From Ditylenchus dipsaci (taxonomy: Eukaryota; Nematoda; Chromadorea; Rhabditida; Anguinidae): DNA of 64,000 nt. Under the pieces are notes generated by a model that worked only from the letters and a program-made list of their open reading frames with translations, was not told the origin of the DNA and made no database searches. The stretch's first letter is position 1. Each line of letters opens with the position of its first letter. The DNA is taken from positions 163,726 to 227,725 of the forward strand of contig SADC01001222.1 of NCBI GenBank assembly GCA_004194705.1, in the 5' to 3' direction. The position numbers were made by a program, and so were the translations under genes. Shown piece by piece: positions 43,556 to 54,758 of the stretch.

Positions 43556-45414
43556 TCAAAGATTCGTAGCTTGATACTCGTCCAGATCAGAATACTTCGC
43601 GAAGCTTTTTCACATCACCAATTTCTTAAATGACTTAATGCAGTGATCCTAAATATTTTACTTGCTCATGAAAAAGTGAAAGGACGAAGACAACCATCAA
43701 TTCCGGAAGACGATAATTTTGTGCGTACAGCAATTTATCCAGCAAGGCCACTTTCTTTACAGAACACTTTTTGAGGTATTGAGAGCATCGCTCCGAGACA
43801 GCTTCACCTGGTAAAAATCGGCCAATGCAGCAGGCTTCCGACATTGTTCTCTGAAACAATACAGCCGTAAAATTTAACACGGGTTACAATGCGAAAAAAA
43901 GGCTTACGATTCACATCAGCATCATCGTAAGGAGGATAAATGACTTTTAGGAGGCAAATGAATTCTTCAGCATTTCTTCTTTCATTTCAATCTCGTTCAG
44001 ATCCTTTTCACAAAAATCTCCGAAGAAAAGCGTATTGAAATAATCTGAGTACGCCGCGAGAAGCTAAAAGCGAAAAATGAAAAAAAAAAAGCGCAGAATA
44101 GGAAAACACAAACCCCTCTATTGACTGGAAATCGACGATTTTCTACAACCAGACAGTAATCTGGCTTTACACAACCGCATGTAAGAAATTCACAGCTTAA
44201 AAATTTAATTAATTGTGCTCAGGATACTTTAAGACATCAAATGTTCCTACTTTGTTGGACCACTTGCACCACTAGGGTCAAAAAGGTCTCTCGAGACAGA
44301 GAACTCAACCTCAATCGTAAATTGCCCTTCTCATCCACAAAGCCATTGCTGAAGTTGACAACTTGACCACAGGATAAGCGAATGGAAGCCCCATGCGTCA
44401 GAGTCGCGCTACAAAAAAGGCTTCAACATATAAAAGTTTCTAAAAAACTCAGCTGTATGTTTGGCTCCCTTTTGTTATCCAAACGAAATTTTTTAATTTT
44501 TTACCTTTGCCACTTCGTTCCCTAATGATCCGAGTAGACGAACATTGATATGCGTGCCGTAAGAAATGTTAACCGAGTCAGCCTTGTGATGGAGATACAA
44601 GCCAACGTTGGCCTACGCCTTATGTTCTTGCAAACACTCAGCCACCTAGGTTTCCAATCAAGGAAAAAGAAAAGAGATGTTAAAAAGTACCATTCTCGCC
44701 AGCACAACAAGTAACCTCTGAACGTAACGGTGAAACCAGTGCCGACTCTTTTGGGGACGTTATCAATATTGAAAGTGGCTCGCAAAACGCGGTAATTAGA
44801 GCCTAAACACAGATTTACCAAAATGCAAGCTTGCTATGCCTAACTTCTTTTAAGAGCAACAGTTTCTTTGTTCTGAGACACAGTTTTTTCGATTCTCAGA
44901 CTGACTCACCAAATTCAGACCGTTCTCCATCATCGAAGTTTTGTTCTCAGACAATGACGCTTGAATCTCTCTGATTGAATCACTGATTTCCACAAATTTG
45001 CCGTACATCATTTCTCCTATTGGGACTAATCGATTGCCGAAACGACGGAGTTGATACCCGTAGACACCACGATCTTTTCTAATCGTTCAAATTTAGATAC
45101 TTAAAAATTAGACACTTTACTTTGCGAAAACTAACCATTTCTTTTCAAGCTTCGACCAAAACCAACCACCAGTTTGTCCTTTTTACTTTCCTCTCCGACT
45201 AATTCCAAAATGGCACCACTAGAGTCCGGGATCTTCGACAGATTCTCTTTGACCAATTTGCTAAAAAAACCAATAATAAACTCTATTGTAGTAACGTAAG
45301 ATCTTACATTTCTGCTTCTGCACCGCTAGGGTACTCATTCGTCTGAAATTCCGGCATTTTGGAAGGCTTCACGGTCATCTTATTGAAGGCTTCAGAAATT
45401 TTTCGCTGAATAAT
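43556..45414 (-). CDS. MATH-BTB-BACK protein (nematode BATH-like)
   Basis: Proteins of this family serve as substrate adaptors for cullin-3 ubiquitin ligases. Minus-strand exons: 45414-45308, 45260-45136, 45078-44910, 44802-44716, 44645-44505, 44408-about 44246, about 44180-44118, 44063-43908, 43850-43662, and a last exon ending at 43556. Order of domains: a charged amino region (EIKLVKENLSKIPDSSGAIL); a MATH domain (ATFNIDNVPKRVG, ANVGLYLHHKADSVN, DSDAWGFHSLILW, NFSNGFVDEKGNL, then IEVEFSVS); a BTB domain (CLVVENRRFPVNR, LLAAYSDYFNTLFFGDF, FICLLKVIYPPYDDADVN); and a BACK-like helix (VSERCSQYLKKCSVKKV, DKLLYAQNYRLPEL). The IYP motif and the spacing are those I associate with nematode BATH proteins. 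Several one-base shifts and one in-frame TAG (near 44613) must be errors or decay. Confidence 0.83.
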
Positions 45415-45755
45415 CTTTTATTAGGAGGGATGATGAGAAAAGATTTGTCAAAACAGTAAGGTCATAATGTCAGACCTTGTTTAAAGGGTTGCAACAAATA
45501 CCTTGGTAAATGAGGTTGAATTTGAAAGCCTTATTCAATAATGTGCTATTGAAAAAAATTTTGTCCCTTTAACTTTTCAAAATGCACGGGCATGTATCAC
45601 CAAACCTACACGCGAACACAACCCAAGGATCACGACTGAATGAACAGTTGATAAGAACAAAACAAAAAAGAACAACATTTTTTATAAAGAAGCCAAAACA
45701 AAACGCAACAACAGGCAACTAATTACTTCAGTGATCATTAAATAGTGTCATCTCC

Positions 45756-46555
45756 TTACTTCTTAAATTTCTTCGCTGGGCTTGAACGCTTAGCATTGAG
45801 GATCTACAATTTCACCGTTAAAGGAGCATGCTCGTTGCCGATATGAATATTTTGAAAGGCCAATTAAAGGTACCTATTAAATTCAAACGAGAATTTAATA
45901 GCACTAAAAATTTTCTTCATTACTTATAGCCGGCCTAGTACTTGACAAATTTTAAATAATTCTTGTTTAATTGACTTAGTTTTCCCTTTTAAAATAGTGC
46001 CATCGGCAACGGGCATGACTTTTTAAACATGTCTCTCTATCAGCAAAAAATACCGTTCTTTTCGGATGGTTTCGCGGATTACTTGCATTAGCAGCACGAT
46101 TTCTGACTTCTTCGTTGGTGACCGTCATAGATGCACCACCAGGGTCAGTCCATAGACTTTCGAGTAAAGCTTCTTCTCCTGCTCAGTCAAGGCATTACGC
46201 TCAGTAACTGACAACTGGTTGGGCCTACACAAATACAGATATTCTGTAGCGTATGTTAAAAAGACATACCACATCTCTCTGATTTCTTCGTCACTGAAAA
46301 GTCGAGAAATAGTCCGAGAGCTTCGTCACTGAAAGTTCGTTCATAATATGCGCTTAAAAATATGCGCTTAAAAATATTTCGAAATTATTTGCAACACCTA
46401 GTGTTCACTTACTCTCATATCTAAGAGCGTCTTGACCTTCACCTGGATAATATGACACAAGATGATCAGCAGTCTTCAGTTCACGCTGAACGACGTTATA
46501 TTCGCCAGTTTCACGGGCTCTACGTCTTACAACGACATGAGTAGCTTTTTAAACC
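45756..46555 (-). CDS. Unknown spliced gene, 3' part
   Basis: Not recognised. Minus-strand pieces: about 46555-46425 (RRRARETGEYNVVQREL, then ADHLVSYYPGEGQDALRYE), a short exon near 46290-46265 (DEEIREMW), 46224-46054 (PNQLSVTERNALTEQEKKLY, then TVTNEEVRNRAANASNPRN and HPKRT), and 45803-45756 (ILNAKRSSPAKKFKK, stop). The basic tail suggests a nuclear or RNA-associated protein, but that is a guess. One frame shift occurs in the third piece before DPGGASM. The last intron contains a MITE (45833-46030). Upstream of 46555 the gene runs straight into a minisatellite, so the 5' part is missing or replaced. Confidence 0.6.
45833..46030. repeat. MITE in the last intron of the unknown gene
   Basis: Ends AAAGGAGCATGCTCGTTGCC and GGCAACGGGCATGACTTTTT are inverted. 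Same family as the GGGGCATGC-ended repeat at 500-1020. Confidence 0.7.
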
Positions 46556-47112
46556 GAGGGCTGAATAAAAGGAACAAAAGAGAGAAGATACCTAAGGCCA
46601 GAGCGAAGGATGACAGCATCAACAGAGAAGAGAGCCAGAATTTTTAAACCGAGGGCTGAAATAAAGGAACAAAAGAGAGAAGATACCTAAGGCCAGAGCG
46701 AAGGATTTAAACCGAGGGCTGAAATAAAAGGAACAAAAGAGAGAATATACCTAAGGCCAGAGCGGAGGATGACAGCATCAACAAAAGAGAGCCAGAATTT
46801 AAAACCGAGAGCTGAAAAAAAAAGGAACAAAAGAGAGAAGATACCTAAGGCCAGAGCAAAGGATGACAGCATCAACAGAGAAGAGAGCCAGAATTTAAAC
46901 CGAGAGCTGAAAAAAAAACGAACAAAAGAGAGAATATACCTAAGGCCAGAGCGAAGGATGACATTTAAACCAAAGGCTGAAAAAAAGGAACAAAAGAGAG
47001 AAGATACCTAAGACCAGAGCGAGAGATGACAGCATCAACAGAGAAGAGAGCCAGAATTTTTAAACCGAAGGCTGAAAAAAAGGAACAAAAGAGAGAAGAT
47101 ACCTGAAAAATT
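46545..47112. repeat. Minisatellite, about 7 units of 64-68 or 93-96 bases
   Basis: Consensus parts are AAACCGAGGGCTGAA, AGGAACAAAAGAGAGAAGAT, ACCTAAGGCCAGAGCGAAGG and ATGACAGCATCAACAGAGAA. The AGATACCTAAGG word starts near 46584, 46679, 46743, 46837, 46932, 47000 and 47093. Short units lack the ACAGCATCAACAGAGAAG segment. On the minus strand each unit has a donor-like TTAG/GTATCT and, about 30 bases on, an acceptor-like TTTATTTCAG, so a unit resembles a tiny exon plus intron. On the plus strand long units are open and encode Lys/Glu/Arg-rich repeats. Confidence 0.85.
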
Positions 47113-47129
47113 TTATTTCAAAAGACTAT

Positions 47130-47440
47130 ATTCTAATGAGTCCAAACTGCCACAAAGAACTTAAAACCACCCTGAACACTCCAAATGGACGCAAACTATT
47201 TCAAATCACATAAAACCCTAATGAACATCCAAATACCCGGACACCTCATTGCTTTTTGAACATACCTAACGCCCCGCCTCCCCCGGTTCTTACCTACAAG
47301 GTCTGAATTTAGTCTTGCTCAAGCATTACTTCTTCTGATCCCAGATCATATATAATTTTCTTGCTCAGATCTGATTCTGCATCGCATTCGTATTGAGCCA
47401 GATTTTCTTCTATCATGCCTTTCTTTACCATAGTTCATTA
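47130..47440. repeat. Dispersed 310-bp repeat (copy 1)
   Basis: Matches 58600-58925 along its whole length with scattered one-base differences. On the minus strand both copies keep an open segment (GMIEENLAQYECDAESDLSK) that ends at a donor-like GGTAAGAAC, so the repeat may carry an exon of a mobile-element gene. Confidence 0.75.
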
Positions 47441-47844
47441 AAAAGAATAAAAAAATCAATTTTTTTTGGCAAAAAACACTTTGACATTTAAATGAAATTA
47501 ATAAATTTTTGCTCTGACCAACTTTTGTAAGTCAGTGACTGGATTCTAACAAATACTACCTCAAATTGAAAGTACAGTAGATTAATCACTGCTGAGGTTG
47601 TCACTATTAATTTAAAAAACTTTGCGAAAATTCTTATAAAATGCGTACGAAAGTTATCGTAATATATATTTAAAATGGCAAAACAGCTTACATTGCAAGT
47701 CCAACTATAATGTAGACCAGTGCAGCAATAGTGGGGAGTGTCCCAGTGGGACCAGTATTTTCATACCCTTAAAATATAAGTCTCATGTGTTGTCTCTCAC
47801 TTCTTCTTCAATCTGTTTGTGACTTGGTTTAGTTTCTTCATAAT
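47441..47844. other. AT-rich, nothing recognised
   Basis: No long frame, inverted repeat or family motif is visible. Confidence 0.4.
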
Positions 47845-48240
47845 CAGTGGTGCCTCAAAAGAAGAATCAAGATGCTATACCCGCGTCGTGGTCATTGATG
47901 GTACTGTGATTGTTGCGTTTCTCTATGTCTCAATATAAATATTTTATATTCAGTCTATCTCTCGACTCAGTGGTGCCTTAAAAGAAGAAACGAAGAATCA
48001 AGATGCTATACCTGCGTGGTGGTCAATGATGGTGCTGTGATTGTAGTACTCTTCTATGTTTTAATATAAAACTTTTTTATTCAGTCTCTCTCTCTCTCTA
48101 CTCGGTGGTGCCTTGAGAAAAGAAACGAAGGATCAAGATGCTCAAACCGTGTGGTGGTCATTCATGGTACTGTGATTGTTGGATTCATCTTTGTCTCAAT
48201 ATAAATCTTTTATATTCAGTCTATCTTTCTGCCGGTGATT
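47845..48240. repeat. Three tandem units of 123-138 bases
   Basis: Units start with CAGTGGTGCCTCAAAAG, CAGTGGTGCCTTAAAAG and CGGTGGTGCCTTGAGAA at about 47845, 47968 and 48102. Each contains ATCAAGATGCT, then GTGGTCATTGATGGTACTGT, then TCAATATAAAT and TATTCAGTCT. Two further units lie in inverse at about 50190-50280 and 50310-50410. No reading frame is kept between units, so structured RNA or a simple tandem repeat is more likely than protein. Confidence 0.65.
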
Positions 48241-48357
48241 CTCGGTAAGGAAAAGAAAGATGGTTGAAAAATAATAGACCCTACGTTGTTATCATATTTG
48301 TTTATTCTGTATATCCATGTTATTCTCTGTCTTAAAATTCAATAGTTGTTTGAGATG

Positions 48358-48508
48358 TCATCAGACATTTTCTACTAATAGTAGAATTTGTCGCACAACT
48401 TTTCCTTCTAACCTTCTGTGAAATTCGGGTGAAACAACTAAACTTCACCGAAAATTAGTAGGAATTGTCGAGGACAAATTGTACTAATAGTAGACAATGT
48501 CTGATCGC
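48358..48508. repeat. MITE with CAGACATTTTCTACTAATAG ends
   Basis: Ends pair: CAGACATTTTCTACTAATAG and CTAATAGTAGACAATGTCTG. About 150 bases. Confidence 0.75.
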
Positions 48509-50180
48509 CGCTTGAGACTGCTTGAAATTTCTAATGTCCTATCAAGTTCTGTGTTTTTGACGCGCTTTTTTTTAGAAATACTTCTTACTTTCTGCCATAA
48601 ACAAAAAGTTTGTATTGAGAACCTCGATAAATTTCGAAATTCGTTGAGTGAAAGGTCTCATTTTGGTAGCATTGAATTTAAAATGTCTCAACATAAATTA
48701 TATTTCCCCACAAACGTTCATCGAAAAATAAATCCCGCCCGAAGGGTGGGCAAAAACTAGTCTCAACTAAAACTCCTCTTCTAGAACATTCTATAGTTAA
48801 ATAATCAAAATATATATACACGGAGTTTTAGAAAATACTTTTGAATTAACTGGTTAAATACTCGAGAATAGACGGACAAGCGACTTAGTTCATTACGAGT
48901 GAAATAGTTGGAAATGTCGCTAAGCTTGCAACATCCCATGATGGCTTAGTTACGGCAACTTTGACACCATAATGGTTTCTTTTCATTTTTTCAAAATTCA
49001 CAAATAAGACAATTGTGAGGGGAGAGTTTGTCTAAATTAAACAATATTAAAACTTACTTGACATGTTGCATGCACTTTTTGTAAGATTATCAAATGATAA
49101 GAAAACGCCTTGGCATTTTTAAATGTAAATTTTTTATTATTGCTTCTAAAAATTTCTTTGCAAGTAAAAGTTTATTATCAAACAATGAAGCGAAATTGAT
49201 TTTAAGAAAATGCAGTCGCGCTAGTCAACAATCCGTGTTTAAAAAAAAGAATCTAGTAGCGAATACCCCCCCCCCCCCCAATTTTTTTAAACTTAAGTAA
49301 AGAGTTCTCAAATATATGTGTCAGACCACGGAAAAAGTGCGTAAACTATTTATTAGTCACAACTTCCGTACTGGCCCTTGAACCTAAAATCGTTTGTATA
49401 GTTTACTGCAGTTGACTTCACAGTTAACTGTAGAGCTAAATCCTGATTTAATGCCTTCGTACGTTTTATAGTTTGATGCAGTGGCCCTCCAATGTAGTGG
49501 TCTCGTAGGCTTCTATATTGAGGTTTACTGAAAACGCAAATTCGCTATTTATTTAATTTTTTGCTGAAAATTGCGATTGAGTTCCTATTTCTCCGGTTTT
49601 TCGGAGAACAACAATCCGTGTTGGTCTCCCTGTTGTTTTTTAATGTGGAAGGCTTCTTGAAGCTTCGTAATAAAAGTCCTTAGGCTCCCTTTCGACGGCG
49701 TAGCATGATTAAATAGTTAAAGGGCTTTGCACAGATTTACCTGCAAAATAAATTAGAGAAAAAATGGTACCCTTTTACAACGTTCCCTCTTTTTATATTC
49801 TTAACAAAATGATTTTCGGTCATTTAAAGACAACAAAAATGTTTCGGAAAGATGATTATCGACAAACATACTGAGCAGCAAAGCTTTTGTATTTCTGACT
49901 GCTCCAAAAGACCTAGATAAAAAATTGAAACTAGGTGGAGAAGTTCTGTGAAGATATGCCTATAAGGCACATTAAAGATCTTTTTTGCCTTAGAATATGT
50001 TGAAAAAGATGGTGAAAAGTGGCCCTTTACTATTCCCTTCCTCTCCTTAAAATCCTTTATCCCCGTTAGTAGAATTGTGAATTAAAGTGTGAATTCAACA
50101 GACTGAATACAAAACAGACGAATAACACTAATGAGATCCTTGTAGACTTAATTTCTTACGCATTCAGCAGGACATCAACC
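48509..50180. other. Long AT-rich stretch without a supported gene
   Basis: A plus-strand frame at 48497-48760 starts inside the preceding MITE and shows no family motif. 49263-49280 is a long C run. 49600-49750 and 50000-50060 contain core-arm-like TTCCCTTCCTCTCC words. No conserved coding region is seen. Confidence 0.45.
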
Positions 50181-50189
50181 GAAACGTAT

Positions 50190-50410
50190 CATAGATGATT
50201 ACCATACGGGTTGAAAAGCTCGATTCTTCATCACTTCCTCGAGACTTTCCGAAGCAGAGAGACTAAACGAAAACAACCAATGATTGAAGCACAAAAAATG
50301 TCACACTTACAGTAATATACATGACCACCACGCGGGTTGAGCAGCTCGATTCTACTATCACTCCCCTTGAGATGCCATGACGAAGAGGGAGACTGAACAA
50401 AAATTATAGA
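50190..50410 (-). repeat. Two inverted units of the 47845 tandem repeat
   Basis: GACCACCACGCGGGTTGAGC (50323) mirrors the GTGGTGGTCA part of the 47845 units, and the AGAGGGAGACTGAACAAAA end mirrors their TATTCAGTCTCTCTC part. Confidence 0.6.
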
Positions 50411-50972
50411 AGATAGAGAGAATCAACTACTGACTTTTAAGAACCAGAAAATAATGAGACTCTGAAAGACTGAATCTCGAAAGAACATTCCTTCTGTTTC
50501 ATCTCAAGACCAGTTTTCGAACGACAATTTTTGTGACAAAATCAGACAGAAATTTCGTGACATTTTTCGTTACTAACACAATCTCTCTTTAGTATATAGG
50601 AGTATAATCAAAGATTCGATTTTTACCTCCTAATACTTCTTTTTGCACCGAGTTTTGGGTGGCTTTCGAAGACAAAGCTATACTTTTGCAGAAATGCTGC
50701 CATACATAAAGATGACTTACTTGAGAATTGAAAAGGTTAGTTTAGGGGGTACATGTCAATTTTCCGCCGACCAATTTTCCGCGGACAATTTTCCGCGGAC
50801 AATTTCCGCCGACCAATTTTCCGCGACAAATTTCCGCCGACCAATTTTCCGCCGACCAATTTTCCGCCGCCAACCCCTATATATATTTCGCTATATAGAA
50901 TTTGGCTATCTATTTTTTTACCTGTTTTATCATGTTTTGGTCACTGGAGCTGGGCAAAAATAGTCTCTAAAT

Positions 50973-52628
50973 CAAGGCGCCATATGTGCTGATTTCTCAG
51001 AAATGTGCTGATTTTGGCACTCCAAATCTGACAATTTTTGAAAAGTGCTGATTCCCAGAAATGTGCTGATTTTCAAATCACCCGTCTGATTTGTCTGATT
51101 TGTTTTTTTTTACGCTTGTACTGATTTAACTCGAATATTTCATACGGCAATTTAGAATTGCGACTTGTTAACTACTTTTACTTCTATTTTTCTCGCTTTA
51201 TTGAAGCTATATTCTGTATTTTCAGCTAGCGTCACATGCCACCGCCTCAACGAAAGCGCAAGTTCAAGCTGGACTACGCGAAACAGTCAATTGGAATCAA
51301 AAAATTGGAATGCCGCCAAGAAATTAATCTCACAAGCGACTGGGAAGACTGCAATTTCTCTCCATCAAAAGACTCCGAAGCATGTGCAAAATGCCAGGGC
51401 CTCCGCTACAACAAAGTAACTTTTTACTTTCCTTTAACATATATGTGACTTCATATTTAGGTCTCTATCGAATTTTATGCCAAGCCGTACTGCTCCAACA
51501 GCTATCGACCAAAGAGTGACTGCAGCCGAGGGACATGGGCCTTTCACATTGCTATCCATAATTAATCGTTTGCCTCAGCCAACTGCGTTTCTTCCGAAGG
51601 CTATTCCGCACGATCTTCTCAGACTCCGAGGTGGCTAAGAATGTCGTGTGCTCGAACGAAGACTACAAAGATTTTGACCTGTAAATTTCTAATATTTTGA
51701 GTAGCTTCGATAACTTTGTGTGTTGCAGGAGTATTAGCGCCTTATTCCGTGAAATGTTTGCTAACAGAACTCGGGGATCAGCCATTCTCATCATAACGAG
51801 GTCAAGCTATTCCCGCTGATTGTCGGTATCTCTTAGGTCAAACATTTTATCCAGCACTGTCTGAGATATACATATTTAGCTACTTCAATGCTGCAAGGGA
51901 GTCAAGTTCGTCTTCTAGATATGAAATCTCTGCTCGGGAAGATTCAGCTCTCGTTATGCAATTTATCAAGGATGTCCTAGTCAGCATCAATTGAAGTTTT
52001 GACAATCTGGTTTTTTTCTGCGCCGACAATGCTCCAGTGAATTTCGGCGGTCCGAGGCACCAATGGCCAAATAATGTTTTCAAGAAGCTCAAGCAGCGTA
52101 AAGCAAATCTCATCCCTGTCGGCTGCCAAGCCCATATACTCCACAATGCTGCACAGAAATCTAATTTGGTTTTGGCTAAAAGAAAATGACTAAAGTGGTA
52201 CCCTCGCTATAGTGACACCAAAGCCGTCCACAGGGGTATCACTATAGCGAGGGTCGACTGTATCATAAAGGTTTAATAGTGATACTTTATGACATAAGGT
52301 ATAATACTAGACCTTATTCGTAAGGTCTGCTATTTGATCTAAAATCAGCATAGACCATCTTATCTGGTATTTACCAGTGAAAAAAGCTTATCTAAAAATG
52401 CTTTAAAATGCTAGTAAATTTTACTAGCATTTTAAAGCATTTTTAAAGCATTTTTGTAGTTAATGTAGTTTGCAAGAATAAAGATGATGGGTTTGATTTA
52501 AAGCAACTATCAGGCAATTTCTGGGGTTTTACTAGCTAAAAATGATTTTGTTTGTGTCTGATTTTTTGCCCCAAAAATCTGATTTTTTCCGATTTTTGTT
52601 GATTTTCGGAAAAAAATATGGCAGCCTG
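50973..52628 (+). mobile_element. hAT element with DUF4371-like transposase
   Basis: Ends CAAGGCGCCATAT and ATATGGCAGCCTG are imperfect inverses. An exact 8-bp duplication CTCTAAAT lies at 50965-50972 and 52629-52636. Subterminal words ATGTGCTGATTTT and CTGATTTTTTGCC repeat. It interrupts a core-module repeat whose unbroken form is seen at 63040-63090. A MITE with CCCTCGCTATAGTGACACC words sits at about 52190-52265. Confidence 0.85.
51236..52190 (+). pseudogene. DUF4371-like hAT transposase, broken
   Basis: Exon 1 (51236-51415) starts MPPPQRKRKFKLDYAKQSIG and carries a zinc-knuckle half (CAKC), ending at GTAACT. From 51461 the other conserved blocks appear in shifting frames: RVTAAEGTWAFHIAIHN, LLRTIFSDSEVAKN-like text at 51600-51660, FFCADNAPVNFGG at about 52010-52045, and NLIPVGCQAHILHNAAQKS to 52165. 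This block order is that of the hAT-like transposases found in many invertebrates and vertebrates. Several frame changes and stops (for example at 51563 and 51995) make it non-functional. The carboxy dimerisation domain is missing. Confidence 0.78.
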
Positions 52629-53040
52629 CTCTAAATGCATTTCTGTTCAAGAGTCTTGCTCGGAATTATGTCTAAGGTAAGTGAGTGCGCGCATCTCTAA
52701 CCACCAAGCCCCCTGCGCCCCGAAGGGGCGCAGGGGGCTTGGTTGCTTGGGGTTGAGATGCGCACACCCACATACCTTAGACGCAAATCACTCGAAAGTG
52801 ACTCTGGATGCATAAAATGTATGCATACCAGAGTTATTTATGCGGTAGGCCCAGTCAACAAAACTATGTTCAACGTCTTCCTTTTTGTTTAGAAATTGGC
52901 ACCTTTTTAGTCCATTTCCACCCAAATACAGACCTAAATCCCTTGAAAAATGGTCAAATGGGTGATTTTCGGGTGGTCCAGAAACTCGATTTTTTATTGA
53001 CCAGAACTCAAAAATAATGCCTTTAAGGAAATAACATCAC
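52629..53040 (+). repeat. Core-module copy, right of the hAT insertion
   Basis: GTCTAAGGTAAGTGAGTGCG, the GC-rich hairpin (52705-52740), CACTCGAAAGTG and the CTCTGGATGCAT hairpin are all present. Continues into arm sequence shared with 63300-63420. Confidence 0.8.
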
Positions 53041-53478
53041 ACAAAATACATTGGAGCATTTTAATTTAATTTACCATCAAGAACTTCGTTGAGCTCCAGT
53101 TGGAAGGATCTTGCCTTTCATCATTAGTTTCTACTGCAAATTCTGTCAGGAAATTCCTAAATACTTAATTATGACCTTAAACATATTCGAAAGTCCATAT
53201 CTGATTGAGTTAGGGCAGTAAAATTGAGTTAGGGCAGTATATTAGGGCAGTAAAAATAACAAGGGGAATAGGAGAAAGGGTCATTCACAGAAGAAACTTT
53301 AAACTTGAAAACAGAAATTGAATTATGGCGGCGGAAAATTGGTCGGCGGAAAATTGGTCGGCGGAAAATTGTCGGCGGAAAATTTGTCGGCGGAAAATTT
53401 GTCCGGCGGAAAATTGTCCGCGGAAAATTGTCCGCGGAAAATTGGTCGGCGGAAAATTGACCGGTACCGTAGTTTAGG

Positions 53479-53984
53479 GTTCAAGCTAAAAGCCAATAGG
53501 TTAATTGCTTGGAACACAATGCGTCAATATCCCATCTTCGGCAGGAATACACTTCTTCAAATCAGGCTTTGTGTTTGGTTAGACATTAAACAGCTTCACA
53601 ACAGCTAAAAACTAAAAAATACTGTCCCTTGATATCAATCCAGCCATTTTGCCTTGCCGCCGATTAGAATTAGCCATTAGTAAGGGAGGCCAATAATCTT
53701 TTCTAGTGACAATTCACTGCTTTGTCAATGTAATACTTTCAAGTTATATCAGCTTCATCCAAGTATTTTAAGGCCGGAAAGTTCTCAACTTCGTAAAAAA
53801 TATCCCACCAGAGCGATAAACAACTTTTAAAATGGACGTCACAGTTTGCACTTCATTTGTTTCATTTATTTTGGAAATTATTAATCTACTTCAAAAAAGT
53901 TGTTTTATTTCTTAGCTATAACTAGAGAGTCTACTGTAGTAAACATGTTTCTACCATTTTTTGACGAATATATGTAAGACTTTA
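53479..53984. other. No gene recognised
   Basis: Open frames are short and the stretch lacks inverted repeats. It follows the target duplication of the preceding element, so it may be original host sequence. Confidence 0.4.
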
Positions 53985-54325
53985 AGGAGGTGGAAAAGCC
54001 ATTTAGGTTTGAAAAGTGGCTTCGGTGGCGCAGTGCGTAAGCGTTGGCGTTTTTTGACCGAAAATGGTGTTGCGGGTTCGATCCCACGTGGTGACACGCT
54101 ATTTATTTGGTTTGTTTGACCAATTCTATAGGTAATTAGACTTTTTTTGACGCCAGATTCGCAATCAGCGACCCAATTACCCCTAGAACTAATCAAACAA
54201 GCCAAAATAAATAGCATGTCACCACGTGGGATCGAACCTGCAACACTATTTTGGCCAAAACGCAAACGCTTATGCACTGCGCCATGGAGGCCACTTTCAA
54301 ACCTATTTAGCTTTTCCCTCCTTTA
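53985..54325. repeat. Double tRNA-like foldback (copy 2)
   Basis: Plus-strand module at 54012-54095: A-box-like GGTGGCGCAGTGCGTAAGCG and B box GGGTTCGATCCCACG. Inverse module at 54215-54300. The joined tails pass through CAATTACCCCTAGAACTAAT, the unoccupied form of the site that the hAT MITE at 23623 entered. Confidence 0.82.
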
Positions 54326-54758
54326 AAGGGGCATGCCCACGCCAATAAGTCTGATTTCAAATGTTTGAATTCCCGGGCACCAGTTTTTCAGATGAAGACA
54401 AAATAAATTTGAATTTGTTTCTCATTTCAAAATTTTTTATGGTATGCTTCTAGTCGTCTCAGGCCTTGCACACAATGGTGGACTGTAAATTCAGCAATCC
54501 TCACTCGGAAATGGCCATAACTATTTTTAAATTTTCCAAAAATTATTTCCTTTCGTGCCATTTTGTAGCTGAGCGCTATGTGCGACATGTTTCTTTTTAT
54601 CGCCTTCTTCTTTACCCGGTTTCATATAAAATGTGGTCGTTGTGCACGTTTCTTGTTCAATGCTTGTTTTGGCTTTATACTGCGGTAAGAGTAGTATTGG
54701 TATTGTTTTCAGGTTTATTTCGTGATCTGCAAATTCAAAATCTCAATCGCTAGACAAA
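54326..54758. other. Upstream region of RPS17
   Basis: 54325-54345 is a solitary GGGGCATGCCCACG terminus. 54430-54720 is T-rich. A TTTTCAG acceptor at 54707-54713 lies 45 bases before the RPS17 start, preceded by a possible GCG/GTAAGA donor at about 54685, so a 5' untranslated intron or a trans-splice site is possible. Confidence 0.45.

Larger units (their letters stand above)
50747..53469. mobile_element. Mutator-like or foldback element with CCGCCGACCAATTTT arrays
   Basis: Left array 50755-50875 of TTTTCCGCCGACCAA; inverse array 53325-53460 of GGAAAATTGGTCGGC. Exact 9-bp duplication TAGTTTAGG at 50738-50746 and 53470-53478. The interior is core-module sequence (50880-50972 and 52629-53000), itself split by a hAT element. 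No own transposase was found. Host sequence just left of it (50640-50737) is open and ends at a GTTAGT donor-like site, but a gene could not be supported. Confidence 0.75.

Noticed and set aside
46545..47112. CRISPR-like array
   Set aside because: Units are contiguous tandem repeats without unique spacers, in a eukaryotic genome; it is a minisatellite.
50640..50737. Possible host exon (TFAEMLPYIKMTYLRIEK, donor GTTAGT)
   Set aside because: Open and donor-terminated, but no acceptor, partner exon or homology could be found; the donor falls in the target duplication of the adjacent element.
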